A stretch of DNA of 64,000 bases from Trissonchulus latispiculum (GCA_030248195.1 JASAND010016498.1:1-64000), one strand, 5' to 3'. Positions 13,701 through 23,870 are shown, counted from the stretch's first letter. Translations and numbers: made by a program. Notes: generated from the letters alone by a model not told the origin.

Positions 13701-16700
13701 TTGGCGACAAATTTCTCCCAACGTTTCATAATCAATCGTTCATTTAATTGCCAATGAGAGAAATTCTGGGACTGGAATTGCAGGCGGGTGGGGGTTAAAA
13801 TCCCCCAAGCCCGGGAGGACCCCCATTCGATTCTGTGACTACTTTTTTCAGGGATTTCATAGCCCCAAAAAAAGTAGACACAGCAACAATGTAGAGCCCG
13901 CGCAGCAGGTCTTACACAGCTTTGCTCAGATCTCGGCGAATTTTCAGCATCTTCTCATAGGACTCTTCATCGTTGCGTCGATTCTTGCGGGTCTGAATCT
14001 TTTCCCCGCGTCGGCGAAAGGCAAAGTAGGGATTGCTGGAGGAAGCGGCGGCTAGCGCGGCCGGATCTCCACGCTTCTCTGTTTTCACTTGCGGGAGCAG
14101 TGGGTGTTTCTGAAATGAGAAAATAAAAAGGAAAAATCAGAAAGAAAAATAACCAAAATAAAGCAACAGCAGGATTGCAACTCGTGCGTGATCAAGGCAA
14201 ATGACAAATTTATTACAGCAAAACTACATAGCTAAGTTTCTGGAGTTTTTTACTGTTGGGGGGCGGGGGGGCGCCCCAACTCGTTCCCCTCTCCACTTTT
14301 TTGGGCTTCCTCCCCCCCCTCACCCTAAGGTGCCCAGAAAATGCCAGATTTTTAGGATTTTTGGTTAAAAATTTCAAAACTTTTCCGGCGTCGCCGGAAA
14401 TTTTTGGTCAAAAATCGTCCATTTTGGTGCCAAAACTTAATTTTTGAGCACTTTTAAGCTTAGTTATAGTAGTATAATGTAGAAAACAGGTTTTTTATAC
14501 CGTATTTTTGGAATTTTTAGCCCATTTTATTCCCGCCTTCCCCCCACTTATTTTTGCCTAAAAAACCCCAGTTTTTCAGATTTTTCAGCTCACCCTGTGT
14601 AATCTCTGAATAATTCTAAAAGAAACCGAATTTTTTAATAATCTAAAACGAAACAGTTGCTTAGACCGTATCGAATATGCTACGAAACGAGCCGGCACGA
14701 ACCGTTCTGAGTCTTTTATTCAGCCAGTAGTCGTAGACGGCAATGCTGAGATCATCGTCTTCTTGAAGGAGAGCTTTTGCCTCATCCAAATTCAGCACCT
14801 GGAAGAAACATACACCATTCCATATCAATTTATCATTGAAACAATCCGGTGAGTAATATGGGAAATTTATGGAAATTTCTCGGAGCACACAAGTTGTTAA
14901 AAAACGCCGCAAAAAGTCCAGCTTTGAAAACAGTTTTTTGCTCACTGGCAAGAAACCGTTGGCAGGGTTGGTCGAGACCAAAACTAGGGTACTGACGACA
15001 GAGACCATAACTGGTAAAGTCGGCTTTTGGGCGTATACGTACTGAGTTTCATACAAGATTTTTCAGGGGGATAGGTACATACAGTATTAGGAACATCAAC
15101 AGATGCAGATACGATTACGATATATATATCCGCATATCATTAACGTCAAGAAAATGAAGTAAACGCTGGCCAGTAAACGCGCATATCATTAGTTAGTTTT
15201 CATGACAGTGGTTTGAAATTTTCCAAATGTACCACGTGTTTCCAAAAATTTCAGATAGTTTACAGGTAACAAAAATATAAATGTATAAATTCAGCAGGAT
15301 AATATTGAGGGGGAGCAGGGAACGAACCGTGCAGAAAACCGTTCTTAATTATTTAATTAATCAAATAATTTTAATTTAATTATATAATTAATTTAATTTT
15401 TTCCAAACATTATTTCTATATTTCTATATTGTATTCAGATCAGAACCTGATGCTCAGCAGCCTTTTCCAGACGATCCATCATCCGTTCGAACTGGAGCGG
15501 GCTGATCTCCAGTCGTTCCATCTGGTCCCGGAGCCAGTCCTCGTCCTCCGAGTCCAGATCATACTCCGGCATCTCCGGCTCCAGGTTGAGGGCCGCTGAA
15601 ATTGAAATTGAAAGGGGAAAATGACTGGTGAAGCAAGCATTATACGGACGAGTTAATTGACGTGCGTACTACATACTGGATAATATAACAAGTAACAAAA
15701 ATGCTCCGCACAAAAGGGGATAATATGTGTGTTGGGCCTATGTCTGTCGTTTAATCCGGTTGAGAAAGAAAGTATATAAATCCGACACAGCAAGTTTGGG
15801 TGGGTGATTCTATGGCGAAAGTTGTTCAGTTCGATGCGGGCCTTCATTTGACTCGAAATTTGACCAATTTTGAAAATTTCAATTTTTGACCCAAAATCGC
15901 CTAAGTCCCCACCCCACCCCACCACAGCCCTCTACAGCCACTTTAGGTACGCACTTCTATGACAAACGTTGCTCAGTTCGATGCGGGCTTTCATTTGGTA
16001 CCAAATTTGACCACTTTTGAAAATTTTAATTTTTGACCCAAAATCGCCTAAGTCCCCACCCCACCCCACCACAGCCCTCTACAGCCACTTTAGGTACGCA
16101 CTTCTATGACAAAAGTTGCTCAGTTCGATGCGGGCTTTCATTTGGTACCAAATTTGACCACTTTTGAAAAATCTTATTCTTGACCACTTGACCCCCTACC
16201 CGATTTACCATTCAAACGGCAAAGTGGAGCCAGTCCAGCAAAATGGGTGGGTCGGACGGCAAAACGGACTCCGGAAATGAGCTGGGCGCACCAGAAAACC
16301 CCTATGGACAAAGTTTTGAGAGGCTATGCACAGTCCTATATGGTGTTCTTGGAAGTCGGTACCGACTTGACCCTCCCGACAGCAAAGTGGAACCAGCCCA
16401 GCAAAATGGGTGGGTCGGACGGCAAAACGGACACCGGAACTGAGCTGGGCGCACCAGAAAACCCCTATGGACAAAGTTTTGAGAGGCTATGCACAGTCCT
16501 ATATGGTGTTCTTGGAAGTCGGTACCGACTTGACCCTCCCGACAGCAAAGTGGAACCAGCCCAGCAATATCGGTGGGTCCGACGGCAAAACTGCTTACGG
16601 GAATCAATTCGCCGTGCAGAAAACCTTTGTATGAAAGAATTGAGCTTTCTAAGTTGAATACACAGCGAGAAATTTCGATTTTTCATTTTTCGAATTTTCA

Positions 16701-19700
16701 CCATTTTTGACCGGCCACTGTGGTCGCATGGGAAGTGATAGAGAAACGAGACTTAGCTATTTAGTTAGTTCAATATATGTAGTTTCTGAATATAAAAAGA
16801 AATCGGCTCCAGCTCTTAACGTTCGAGCTGCGCAGAGACCACAAAAATGGTCATTTTTCGCTCTGAGCCGACTTTGCGGCGCCGCTGCGGCGCTGTGGCG
16901 CACCTGCGGCGCAAAAAAAGTAGCGATTCTTAAATGGCGCATGGGGTACTACCAGACCCTATACCCCTTTAGGTCCGGCCTCCGCTGCAGATTACGTGAA
17001 AGAGGCGGAAAGTCAGGACAATACGACCATTAAATAGGAGAAACCGGAAAAAAAACATCGCCGCCATAACCGGTCCGGGGCACAACTTTTTAACGGAAAG
17101 TGATACGGGGCTGAAACTTCGCACACATACTAAACTCGATGTGCTCTACAATTTGCGCATGAAATCTGCGCAGGATTTTGCGCAGCCTCTGCGCAGCTTA
17201 TTTTACGGTGTCTCCAGGGACTTTTGACACATATTATAGGGGTCGCTGCCGCGACCCCTATGACAAGAAATAAAAATGCTCCTCTGGAGCATGAAAAAGT
17301 AATATGGGTGATGGTGGGGTTGTAAAATGAAAAGAGGACTAGTCTTTAAAATGCTTAATATGGGGGCTAGGTTCAAAAATAGAAGAGGACTAGGTTGTGA
17401 GCGAATTAATATGGGCACAGCTTCGCCGAACAACCCATATTCGCGGTTTATAAATGTAAGTCATTATGCATATCCATCCAAACTACATTTAGTTTATAGT
17501 GCATAAACAATCTCTACTGCTACGTACGTATACATGTATTCGAGCTTGATTGAACATTTATTTTAGCAAACTTTTTCTTTGAGAAACTCTTTATACTAAC
17601 CAGTGTATTTTATCCATTTATACGGAAAATTTACGTATATCTCAAGAATAATTTTAGGACTCTGATCTTCTATTTCCTTCCTGCTTGAACCAATAGCTTT
17701 AGCATATCCTTAGATCTCATCTCGTTGCTTACTGCAGTTCAACACGACCACATGATGATAATTTAAGTATATATTCCTAGCAAGTCTAACAGTGTATGCA
17801 GACAACTAAATATATTCAATGAGTATTCAACTTCTTAAATTTCTTATTACTGACTGACACTTATAGCTCTGTAGGCGACAAAAGCTAAGACGAAGCGTGA
17901 ACTCCCGCGAATATGGGTTGTTCGGCGAAGCTGTGCCCATATTAATTCGCTCACAACCTAGTCCTCTTCTATTTTTGAACCTAGCCCCCATATTAAGCAT
18001 TTTAAAGACTAGTCCTCTTTTCATTTTACAACCCCACCATCACCCATATTACTTTTTCATGCTCCAGAGGAGCATTTTTATTTCTTGTCCTTCTGTCATT
18101 TTAAAGGATCCCTTTCCAGCAATGCGGTAATGGATACAAGGAGCTTGAACAGTGCCATGCTAAACGAGCGTAGTCGATTTACAATATATGCCCCTAACAA
18201 AACGCCGAAAAACGCTGTTTTAAGGGGTTTGACCACTGGTCAATAGGCCCCATTGACCGTAGTAACCTCTGGTCACTCCCTCGATTTCGGCAATATGCCC
18301 ATTGAAACGAGCGTAGTGGATTTACTATATATGCCCCCAACCAAAACGCCGAAAAACGCAGTTTTGGGCCGTTTGACCAGTGGTCAATAGGCCCCATAGG
18401 CTGTAGTGACCAGTGGTCACTTCCATCGGTTTCGGCGATATGCCCATTGAAACGAGCGTAGTCGATTTTCTATATATGCCTCCGACCAAAACGCCGAAAA
18501 ACGCTGTTTAGACTGAGTTTTCCCAACTTTGACCCTGGGCGAGGAACCACGGGAGCCATGCTGACCAGTGGTCACTTCGGGCGGTATCGGCAGTATGCTC
18601 ATCGTTTTCAGCGACCCCGATTTACTATATATGGGGACCACCCCAAGGCCGAAAAACGCCATTTTTAGTGACTTTTAGGCCATTTCAAGTAAAAGTGGGA
18701 CTTACAAACTTTTCGCCCAAACAGGCCAAAAAATGCAAAGTTTGAGCCCATCTCCTGAAAGCTAGGGAGCAAAATTAAAAAATCCCCCTCGTTACTTTAT
18801 GCACCCCTACTGGTAGTTTTCAACAAAAGATACTAGACCTCTCCAACTTCTACCCAGTTGTAGAAAAGTGTGACCAAAATTTGCGAAAAATAGCGAAAGT
18901 CCGACTTTGGGACCTTGGCACAGAGCCAAAATTGGCCAGGTGCCAAAATGACCAAAAAAAGGTAGCATGGGGGGATCCTGTCTACCAACATATAATAGTA
19001 GTATGGTGCCAAAATGCCCACATCGTTCCAACACTTCGCCGTAAAATGCATTTCCAATAAGCGTTATTTACTCAGAAAAAAAACAAACGCACGGTAACTA
19101 TCGCCTAGTGCAAAAATTCGAAGTTTCGAATTCGAACCAAAAGTATGGTGGTACTTGTAGTACTACTCGAGTTGTTTACGATGGTAACCTTGTTACCACT
19201 CCCGGGCCTCTAATTAGCTGGCACCAGGCCAACACGGTCTCCAGGGGGCCGCGCAGACGCCTTTACACCCATATTATGTAGGGGCGCTGTCGCGCCCCTA
19301 CATAATAATAAATTAGTTAATATACAAGAAACTGGGCTGAACAACTGTTCACTCTACGAAATAAGCAAGAGCCCCACGGTAAAATCCCTCAGAATAAAGC
19401 GCGCCAGAACCCAAACATTGACAGCCAGAAACCCAGTAGTGCAGCAAATACAAACAACCTCAGTCAGTCCTGCTACAGTCAACCGAACCAACCAACCTTG
19501 AATCTTGATAAGCTGCTTAGGACACCGGAACTCTCCACGCGATCCACCAGAACTGCCCAGACCAGGTCCGGGGGGCGCGGGGGCAGACCCACTCCCGCTG
19601 TCTGTGGTCCCCCCAGCAGCAGCGCTGAGACCACTATTGATATAGAGTCCATCATAGTAGTTGGATTTGAGAAGGGAAACTTTTGGAATGGGTATGTTGA

Positions 19701-22700
19701 CAGCATCATCGGCTAGCGTCCCGGTAGAGATGGCTTGCTGAGCTGTGATGGCCTGCTGGAGATGAAGCTCCTGAAGAAAAAGAAAAATAACAAATGCTAA
19801 AAAATAGAATAGATTGCAAAGGCTGGACCTCATAAACACAGAGAATGTCAACAAATGATGAACCCGGATTATTTTTCGTATCCGGATAATTTTCAAACCC
19901 GGATATATATTCTCTTGTCAAGCTTCGGCAAATGTATATCCGGTTAGCCACCTATTCAACAACACTTAAGAAAAATGTTGGCATTGATGTTGAGTTTTCT
20001 TTGGTCGCTTTTGATCTGTGAATTGAATTTAAATATATATCACGATAAGCAGCAATTCTAATTCCAAAAATTTTAATTTTTGAACTCTGATCGATCTCTT
20101 CGATGAAAGATTTCATAACCGGAAAACGCTAAAACTGAAAGTTCGACGCTTTTAGAAAAAGATAAACAAATCACAAGATCACTGAAAATCATGGAAACTT
20201 GCTTTTTGAAAGTTTTTTCGAATGCATTTTTATTGTGAGTAGGTTGTGTATCATAGGGGTCGCGGTAGCGACCCCTATAATATGAGTCAAAACGCCCCAA
20301 TGACAGCCTTCAGAGGCGCTGCGCAGAGGCTGCGCAGATTCCTGCGCAGATCCTGCGCAAATTTTGTGCGCAAAAGAAAGTCCGTGTCGAGTTTAGTATA
20401 ATTGGAAAATTTCATCTCCGTAGCACTTACCGTTAAAAAGTTACACCCGCCGGCAGTTATGCCGGCGATGTTTTTTTTTTTTCCGGTGTCTCCGTTTTAC
20501 CCTCGTATGTCACCATTTTGTAGCCTCTTTCACAGAATGTAGCGATGGGAAGACACCTATTGTGGTATATCATCAATATATATAGGTTACTGACTTTCGA
20601 TATATGTGGTCGCCGCCGCGCCACAGTGCGCCGCAGCGCCACAGTGGCGCCACAAAGTCGGCTCAGAACGTCGAAATGGCCAAAAGTATGCCTGGGATTA
20701 GCTTCTTTCCAGCTCTTTGTGCAAATACAAACCAGACAAGTTATATATGGTTGATAAGGACATATATCCGGATTATGACGTTTGAAGTCGGATTTTTGAT
20801 ATGTTGCGCCACAGCGCCACAGTGGCCCGCCAAAGTTGGTGAATGTTGGGTCCGACTTTGAACTTAGTTTTTTCGCTTATTTTTCAAGATAGACTTTTCA
20901 AATCGTGCATATAAAGGTTTTTGGGGACGGAGAATCCATTCCCGCCATCAGTTTTGCTGCCCGATTCACCCAATTTGCTGGGCTGGTTCCACTTGACCGT
21001 CTGAGGGGTCAGGTCGGTAACCGCTTCCGGGAGGTACATAGTAGGCTTTACTTGGCCTCTCAAAACTTTGTCTATAGGGGTTTTCTGGTGCGCCCAGCTC
21101 ATTCCCGGTCTCCGTTTTGCCGTCCGACCCACCCATCTTGCTGGGCTGGTTCCAAATTACCGTCTGGAGGGTGCGGTCAGTACCGACTTCCAGGAATACC
21201 ATATAGGACTGTACTTAGCCTCTCAAAACTTTGTCTATAGGGGTTTTCTGGTGCGCCCAGCTCATTCCTGGCATCTCTTGTGCCGTCGGACCCACCCATC
21301 TTGCTGTGCTGGTTCCACTTTGCCATCGGGAGGGTCATGTAGGTGGGAGGTCATGTGGTCAAAAATGAAAATTTTCAAAAGTGGTCAAATTTGGTATCAA
21401 ATGAAAGCGCTAAGCGAGCTGAGCAACTTTTGTCATAGAACTGCATGCTCAAAGTGGCTGTAGAGTGCTGTGGTGGGGTGGGGTGGGGACTTAGGCGATT
21501 TTAGGTCAAAAATGAAATTTTTCAAAAGTGGTCAAATTTGGTGCCAAATGAAAGCCCTAAGCGAGCTGAGCAACTTTTGTCATAGAACTGCATGCTCAAA
21601 GTGGCTGTAGAGTGCTGTGACTGGTGGGGTGGGGTGGGGACTTAGGCGATTTTCGGTCAAAAATGAAATTGTTCAAAAGTGGTCAAATTTGGTACCAAAT
21701 GAAAGCGCTAAGCGAGCTGAGCAACTTTTGTCATAGAACTGCATGCTCAAAGTGGCTGTAGAGTGCTGTGGTGGGGTGGGGTGGGGACTAGGCGATTTTC
21801 GGTCAAAAATGAAATTTTTCAAAAGTGGTCAAATTTGGTGCCAAATGAAAGCCCTAAGCGAGCTGAGCAACTTTTGTCATAGAACTGCATGCTCAAAGTG
21901 GCTGTAGAGTGCTGTGGTGGGGTGGGGTGGGGACTTAGGCGATTTTCGGTCAAAAATGAAATTTTTCAAAAGTGGTCAAATTTGGTACCAAATGAAAGCC
22001 CTAAGCGAGCTGAGCAACTTTTGTCATAGAACTGCATGCTCAAAGTGGCTGTAGAGTGCTGTGGTGGGGTGGGGTGGGGACTTAGGTGATTTTGGGTCGA
22101 AAATGAAAATTTTCAAAAGTGGTCAGATTTGGTACCAAATGAAAGCCTCAATTGAGCTGAGCAACTTTTCTCATAAAAGTGCATGCTCAAAGTGGGTGTA
22201 GAGTGCTGTGCTGTGCTGTGCTATTTAATGCATACGTATATATATAATGCTTAATGATTCTTTAACGCTTTTATGTCAACGACATGTAAAAAGTGGATAA
22301 ACAAGAAATAAAAATGCTCCTAAAGAGCAAAGAAAGGAATATGAGTCAACATGGAACATGTAAAATGCTAAATATTGTCGGTTGTAAATTAAGAATAAGA
22401 CAAGCATGTAAAATGCTAATATGAGTCTGGTGAGGTTGGAAAGTGCAGAAGACAAGTTTGTACACGCACCAATATGAGTGCATGCCAAATAGACTCATAT
22501 TGGCATGCCTTAACAACAATAATTCATGCATCCATTGCGGAATTCTAACGGATATATTTCTACGCAGGAGTTAAGACGAATAAGTATCGTTATTGACGTC
22601 ACATGGATATCCCAACCATGGTCAACATTGTCAACTTTTCTCCTTAGGAATCTGTTAAACCGCTGTTAGTCAACAATGCGCCGACGGACGGATATATATA

Positions 22701-23651
22701 TAACATTTTTAATAAGCGTTTGCATAACTCAAGTATTCAGAGATTTACAGTTAAATCTGATAACTTTCGTGACAATATACGTATATACGTGCGTAACCTG
22801 TGGAGCATCCTGTCATCCACCCTAAAACTACCCTGTCTCGTCTTGCTGACATTAAGTGAGTGATATATAACCGAAATTCGCAACCACTTGCCTTCAGAGT
22901 ACCTATAATGCCAATATGAGTCTATTTGGCATGCACTCATATTGGTGCGTGTACAAACTTGTCTTCTGCACTTTCCAACCTCACCAGACTCATATTAGCA
23001 TTTTACATGCTTGTCTTATTCTTAATTTACAACCGACAATATTTAGCATTTTACATGTTCCATGTTGACTCATATTCCTTTCTTTGCTCTTTAGGAGCAT
23101 TTTTATTTCTTGTATATATATATATATATATATATATATAACAAAAGCTTTTAGCATAGATATCCAACGAATAATATTTTCATGCATTTTTTCCATTAAA
23201 GCATTGGCTGTTATTTTTATCCGAATATTTACTCATTTGTTATTCGTTGTTTATTTGCCCGGCAACAATTCATTCACAAATATCTCATGATTCATTCCAA
23301 GCAATTAAAATAGTTGCGTAAAAATATCCGCGTGACATTTTCATGCCGAAAAAATGTCAACAAACCAGAAACGAGTCCGCAATTGGCTGACTGCTGTCAC
23401 GTGACCCGGGCACGAGAATCAATATGAGCGCTAGGGCGCCCTCTAGTGAAAATTCAATAACGATACAGGAACCGAAAAAATCAATGAAAACTGACCATTT
23501 CCTCCTCTTTTTCCATGCCAGTGGGCATGGCCGGGACAGCCCGGTTGATACTGGCACATTCTGATAGATCCGGTAAATCGTCGACATTAAATACTGGCAT
23601 AGGCTTGACGGTATCCAAGGCTCGGGCTCGAAATGATACTTTGCTGCTCAT
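3120..23651 (-). CDS. EPC1: Enhancer of polycomb homologue (gene span, 11 coding exons)
   Basis: Coding exons (minus strand): 23651-23496, 19770-19497, 15595-15447, 14798-14703, 14109-13916, 9218-9059, 8653-8234, 6871-6776, 5856-5489, 5249-5124, 4755-3120; 3,675 nt, 1,224 residues, phases consistent throughout. EPC proteins bridge the catalytic subunit (TIP60/KAT5), ING3 and EAF6 in the nuclear NuA4 histone H4/H2A acetyltransferase complex. The EPcA domain spans exons 1-6: an SFRARALD start, INRAVPAMPTGMEKEEE, CPKQLIKIQ, YDLDSEDE, FRRRGEKIQTRKNRRNDE and IKRREKSKREL. Later conserved blocks are GPFAFRRRQGC (exon 8), RRRIGRGGR-VIFDR (exons 9/10) and YFRPSTP (exon 11). The C-terminal 500 residues are Ser/Thr/Pro/Gly-rich low complexity. 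Human EPC1 is about 836 residues, so this protein is expanded by low-complexity insertions in exons 2, 7, 9 and 11. It is probably the single ancestral EPC gene rather than specifically EPC1. Confidence 0.95.
5124..5249 (-). CDS. EPC1: EPC coding exon 10
   Basis: Acceptor ATCTTTAG^GG, donor ACCGA^GTCAGT; 126 nt. It encodes VIFDRSFDPADCSS, completing the GRGGR-V-DR motif. The donor was chosen because only this site keeps phase with exon 11. Confidence 0.85.
5489..5856 (-). CDS. EPC1: EPC coding exon 9
   Basis: Acceptor TGTTGTAG^GTT, donor GGACG^GTGCTT; 368 nt, ends in phase 2. A long Pro/Arg/Ala-rich stretch precedes VGPVRRRIGRGGR, equivalent to the ARRRVGRGGR motif that runs into the next exon. 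Confidence 0.88.
6003..6321. mobile_element. G-tract MITE, copy A
   Basis: Terminal inverted repeat CTGGCTTTTTCC ... GGAAAAAGCCAG. Long G/C homopolymer tracts lie just inside both ends, and the central palindrome TCCGGCTTCGCCGGA sits near 6109. EPC intron 8. Same plan as 7098-7463, 32779-33160, 38636-38988 and 45477-45864. Confidence 0.8.
6776..6871 (-). CDS. EPC1: EPC coding exon 8
   Basis: Acceptor TTTTTCAG^ACC, donor TACGGG^GTATGC; 96 nt. It encodes EDEGPFAFRRRQGCTYYG, matching the GPFAFRRKAGCQYY block of vertebrate EPC proteins. Confidence 0.93.
7098..7463. mobile_element. G-tract MITE, copy B
   Basis: Ends CTGCCTTATTCC / GGGATAAGCCAG (decayed). G tracts at 7130-7190 and 7375-7450; central palindrome TCCGGCGTAGCCGGA near 7305. 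Its right half is closely similar to the copy at 32,779-33,160 ('gaggtcgccgaatgggg...'). Confidence 0.7.
7648..7745. repeat. Short inverted repeat with CCCATGGGCG core
   Basis: AGCCCATGGGCGTTTT and AAAACGCCCATGGGCC face each other about 70 bases apart. The palindrome AAAACGCCCATGGGCGTTTT also occurs complete at about 7027. EPC intron 7; probably a decayed MITE. Confidence 0.5.
7970..8105. repeat. GCAGGCGTTT interspersed repeat, copy 1
   Basis: Shares 'gcaggcgttt', 'cttgtatccttcgtggatc', 'gcctgct' and 'cctcattttcttga' in order with 34,345-34,485. Shorter relatives are at 37,505-37,560 and 43,425-43,505. Non-coding; EPC intron 7. Confidence 0.7.
8234..8653 (-). CDS. EPC1: EPC coding exon 7
   Basis: Acceptor TTTCCAG^GAG, donor TCTTCG^GTACGT; 420 nt, phase 0. 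It begins EEMQLARKLKQRENRKRK (basic, coiled-coil-like) and continues as a Ser/Gly/Ala/Thr-rich linker with little conservation. The phase fit to exons 6 and 8 supports it. Confidence 0.85.
9059..9218 (-). CDS. EPC1: EPC coding exon 6
   Basis: Acceptor ATTTTAG^G, donor TCAAAG^GTGGAT; 160 nt. It encodes LLDMIKRREKSKRELLNLS and FERRYSLEDY, matching the human LEMIKRREKSKREL and EKRYNLGDY segments. Confidence 0.95.
9219..10200. other. EPC intron 5, 5' part: no gene seen
   Basis: AT-rich intronic sequence without splice-compatible coding segments that I can recognise. Confidence 0.5.
10355..12365. mobile_element. 2-kb inverted-repeat element in EPC intron 5
   Basis: The ends (10,355-10,440 and 12,285-12,365) are diverged inverted copies sharing CGCTCAAATTGTGCCCATTGAT and a CTTAAGGGG(A)GGGG terminus. 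A second diverged inverted repeat (10,425-10,720 versus 10,905-11,190; shared words 'tcgaagagc', 'caaattt', 'ggtcct') lies inside. No transposase frame is visible. The 'caccttaaggggagg' end resembles the start of the repeat at 1,022. Confidence 0.5.
13139..13372. repeat. Interspersed repeat shared with GGNBP2 intron 7
   Basis: An inverted, clearly related copy lies at 39,386-39,620. Both contain 'gagctttcgaa', 'ctccaagcc', 'taattaacgg', 'agagctaatatttacatttttgaa' and a 'ctctccgagct' end. Non-coding. Confidence 0.7.
13916..14109 (-). CDS. EPC1: EPC coding exon 5
   Basis: Acceptor CATTTCAG^AAA, donor GCTGT^GTAAGA; 194 nt, ends in phase 2. It encodes YFAFRRRGEKIQTRKNRR and NDEESYEKMLKIRRDLSK, one of the most conserved basic segments of the EPcA domain. 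Confidence 0.95.
14256..14600. repeat. Diverged G-tract MITE relative
   Basis: G/C tracts at 14,258-14,325 and the perfect central palindrome TTCCGGCGTCGCCGGAA near 14,385, as in the G-tract MITE family, but the terminal CTGGCTT motifs are not recognisable. EPC intron 4. Confidence 0.5.
14703..14798 (-). CDS. EPC1: EPC coding exon 4
   Basis: Acceptor TTCCAG^GTG, donor ACG^GTTCGT; 96 nt, phase 0 at both ends. It encodes LDEAKALLQEDDDL and VYDYWLNKR, the EPcA EAK-LL-EDD / VYEYW segment. Confidence 0.92.
15447..15595 (-). CDS. EPC1: EPC coding exon 3
   Basis: Acceptor TTTCAG^CG, donor CAG^GTTCTG; 149 nt. It encodes MPEYDLDSEDEDWL and SPLQFERMMDRLEK, matching the conserved YDLDSEDE / CPLQFEEMIDRLEK region of the EPcA domain. 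Confidence 0.93.
15800..17261 (-). mobile_element. Hairpin/147-bp-array element, copy 1
   Basis: Parts in order: a 147-bp tandem array (15,809-16,180, about 2.6 units), a 163-bp tandem array (16,205-16,615), a non-coding core with GCGCC-rich and GCGCAG-rich stretches, and a terminal 26-base hairpin (17,236-17,261; ATAGGGGTCGC / GCGACCCCTAT). Lies in EPC intron 2 and abuts the long-TIR element at 17,263. Open frames over the arrays are by-products of the tandem repeats. The layout recalls non-autonomous Helentron-type elements (DINE/HINE: tandem arrays plus terminal stem-loop), but Helitron ends are not demonstrated. Confidence 0.8.
17263..18088. mobile_element. Long-TIR element T1 (184-bp identical arms)
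   Basis: Terminal inverted repeats 17,263-17,446 and 17,905-18,088 are 184 bp each and, compared base by base, identical. The ends are ACAAGAAATAAAAATGCTCC; 13 bases in lies the hairpin ATGCTCC-TCT-GGAGCAT (17,276-17,292), followed by AATATGGGTG (17,301). Each arm contains sub-repeats starting CATATTA about every 50 bases. The 458-bp core has no coding potential. No target duplication is evident. EPC intron 2. Confidence 0.85.
18150..19304 (-). mobile_element. Cousin hairpin/tandem-array element
   Basis: A tandem array of about 145-bp units (AAACGAGCGTAG at 18,162, 18,305 and 18,450, plus a degenerate unit near 18,607; each with a GACCAGTGGTC-type palindrome), then a non-coding core, ending in a perfect 13-bp-stem hairpin at 19,275-19,304 (TATGTAGGGGCGC / GCGCCCCTACATA) flanked by CACCCATATT. 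It has the same architecture as the 147-bp-array family but unrelated sequence. Confidence 0.6.
19497..19770 (-). CDS. EPC1: EPC coding exon 2
   Basis: Acceptor TTCTTCAG^GAG, donor CAAG^GTTGGT; 274 nt, ends in phase 1. It encodes LHLQQAITAQQA, VNIPIPKV and CPKQLIKIQ. Between YINSG and the CPKQLI block lies about 30 residues of Ala/Gly/Ser/Pro that human EPC1 lacks. Confidence 0.92.
20253..22225 (+). mobile_element. Hairpin/147-bp-array element, copy 2
   Basis: Hairpin at 20,253-20,278, then AATATGAGTC, GCGCAG-rich and GCGCC-rich core, a 163-bp array (about 20,930-21,345) and about six 147-bp units (21,350-22,225; TGTCATAGAACTGC at 21,431, 21,578, 21,729, 21,875 and 22,022). Opposite orientation to copy 1; EPC intron 1. 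Confidence 0.85.
22301..23113. mobile_element. Long-TIR element T2 (206-bp identical arms)
   Basis: Arms 22,301-22,506 and 22,908-23,113 are identical inverted copies (206 bp by hand comparison). The terminal 20 bases, ACAAGAAATAAAAATGCTCC, are the same as in T1, and AATATGAGTC follows (22,338), but the rest of the arm and the core differ from T1. Right end abuts an (AT)n run (23,112-23,140). EPC intron 1. Confidence 0.85.
23496..23651 (-). CDS. EPC1: EPC coding exon 1
   Basis: 52 codons, from ATG at 23651-23649 (MSSKVSFRARALD) to donor ATG^GTCAGT. It encodes the invariant EPcA N-terminus (KVSFRARALD, DLPDL, INRAVP, PTGMEKEEE). An in-frame TTG upstream is ignored because the family starts at this Met. 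Confidence 0.95.
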
Positions 23652-23719
23652 GTTTAGGGTCTCCAACAGTGTAACTTAGGGCAACTGGAAGCGAAGGGGT
23701 AGAGCGCAGGTGCCAAGCC

Positions 23720-23870
23720 GCAATACAGACGTCACTGAGGATCAGGCTAGACAGATACATTAGAAAATTTGGCCAGATAGGGTACAGATTTTACAAAAAT
23801 CCACACTAAATCCACTTCATAGAATTGGTATAGCACTACGTCACTCACAATATGGCGGACAAGCATTGCT
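23720..23870 (-). promoter_or_regulatory. Candidate EPC core promoter / 5' flank
   Basis: Within 220 bases upstream of the EPC start codon are two CRE-like TGACGT sites (23,727-23,734; 23,837-23,843) and a YY1-like AATATGGCGGAC (23,849-23,860), both common in TATA-less housekeeping promoters. No TATA box is seen. The start site is not determined. Confidence 0.4.

Noticed and set aside
16205..16660. Several overlapping open frames on both strands with repeated motifs
   Set aside because: They are translations of the 163-bp tandem array (unit not a multiple of three in effect, repeated across frames), not genes.
15809..22225. CRISPR-like regular repeats
   Set aside because: The repeats are head-to-tail tandem units without unique spacers, in an intron-bearing animal genome.
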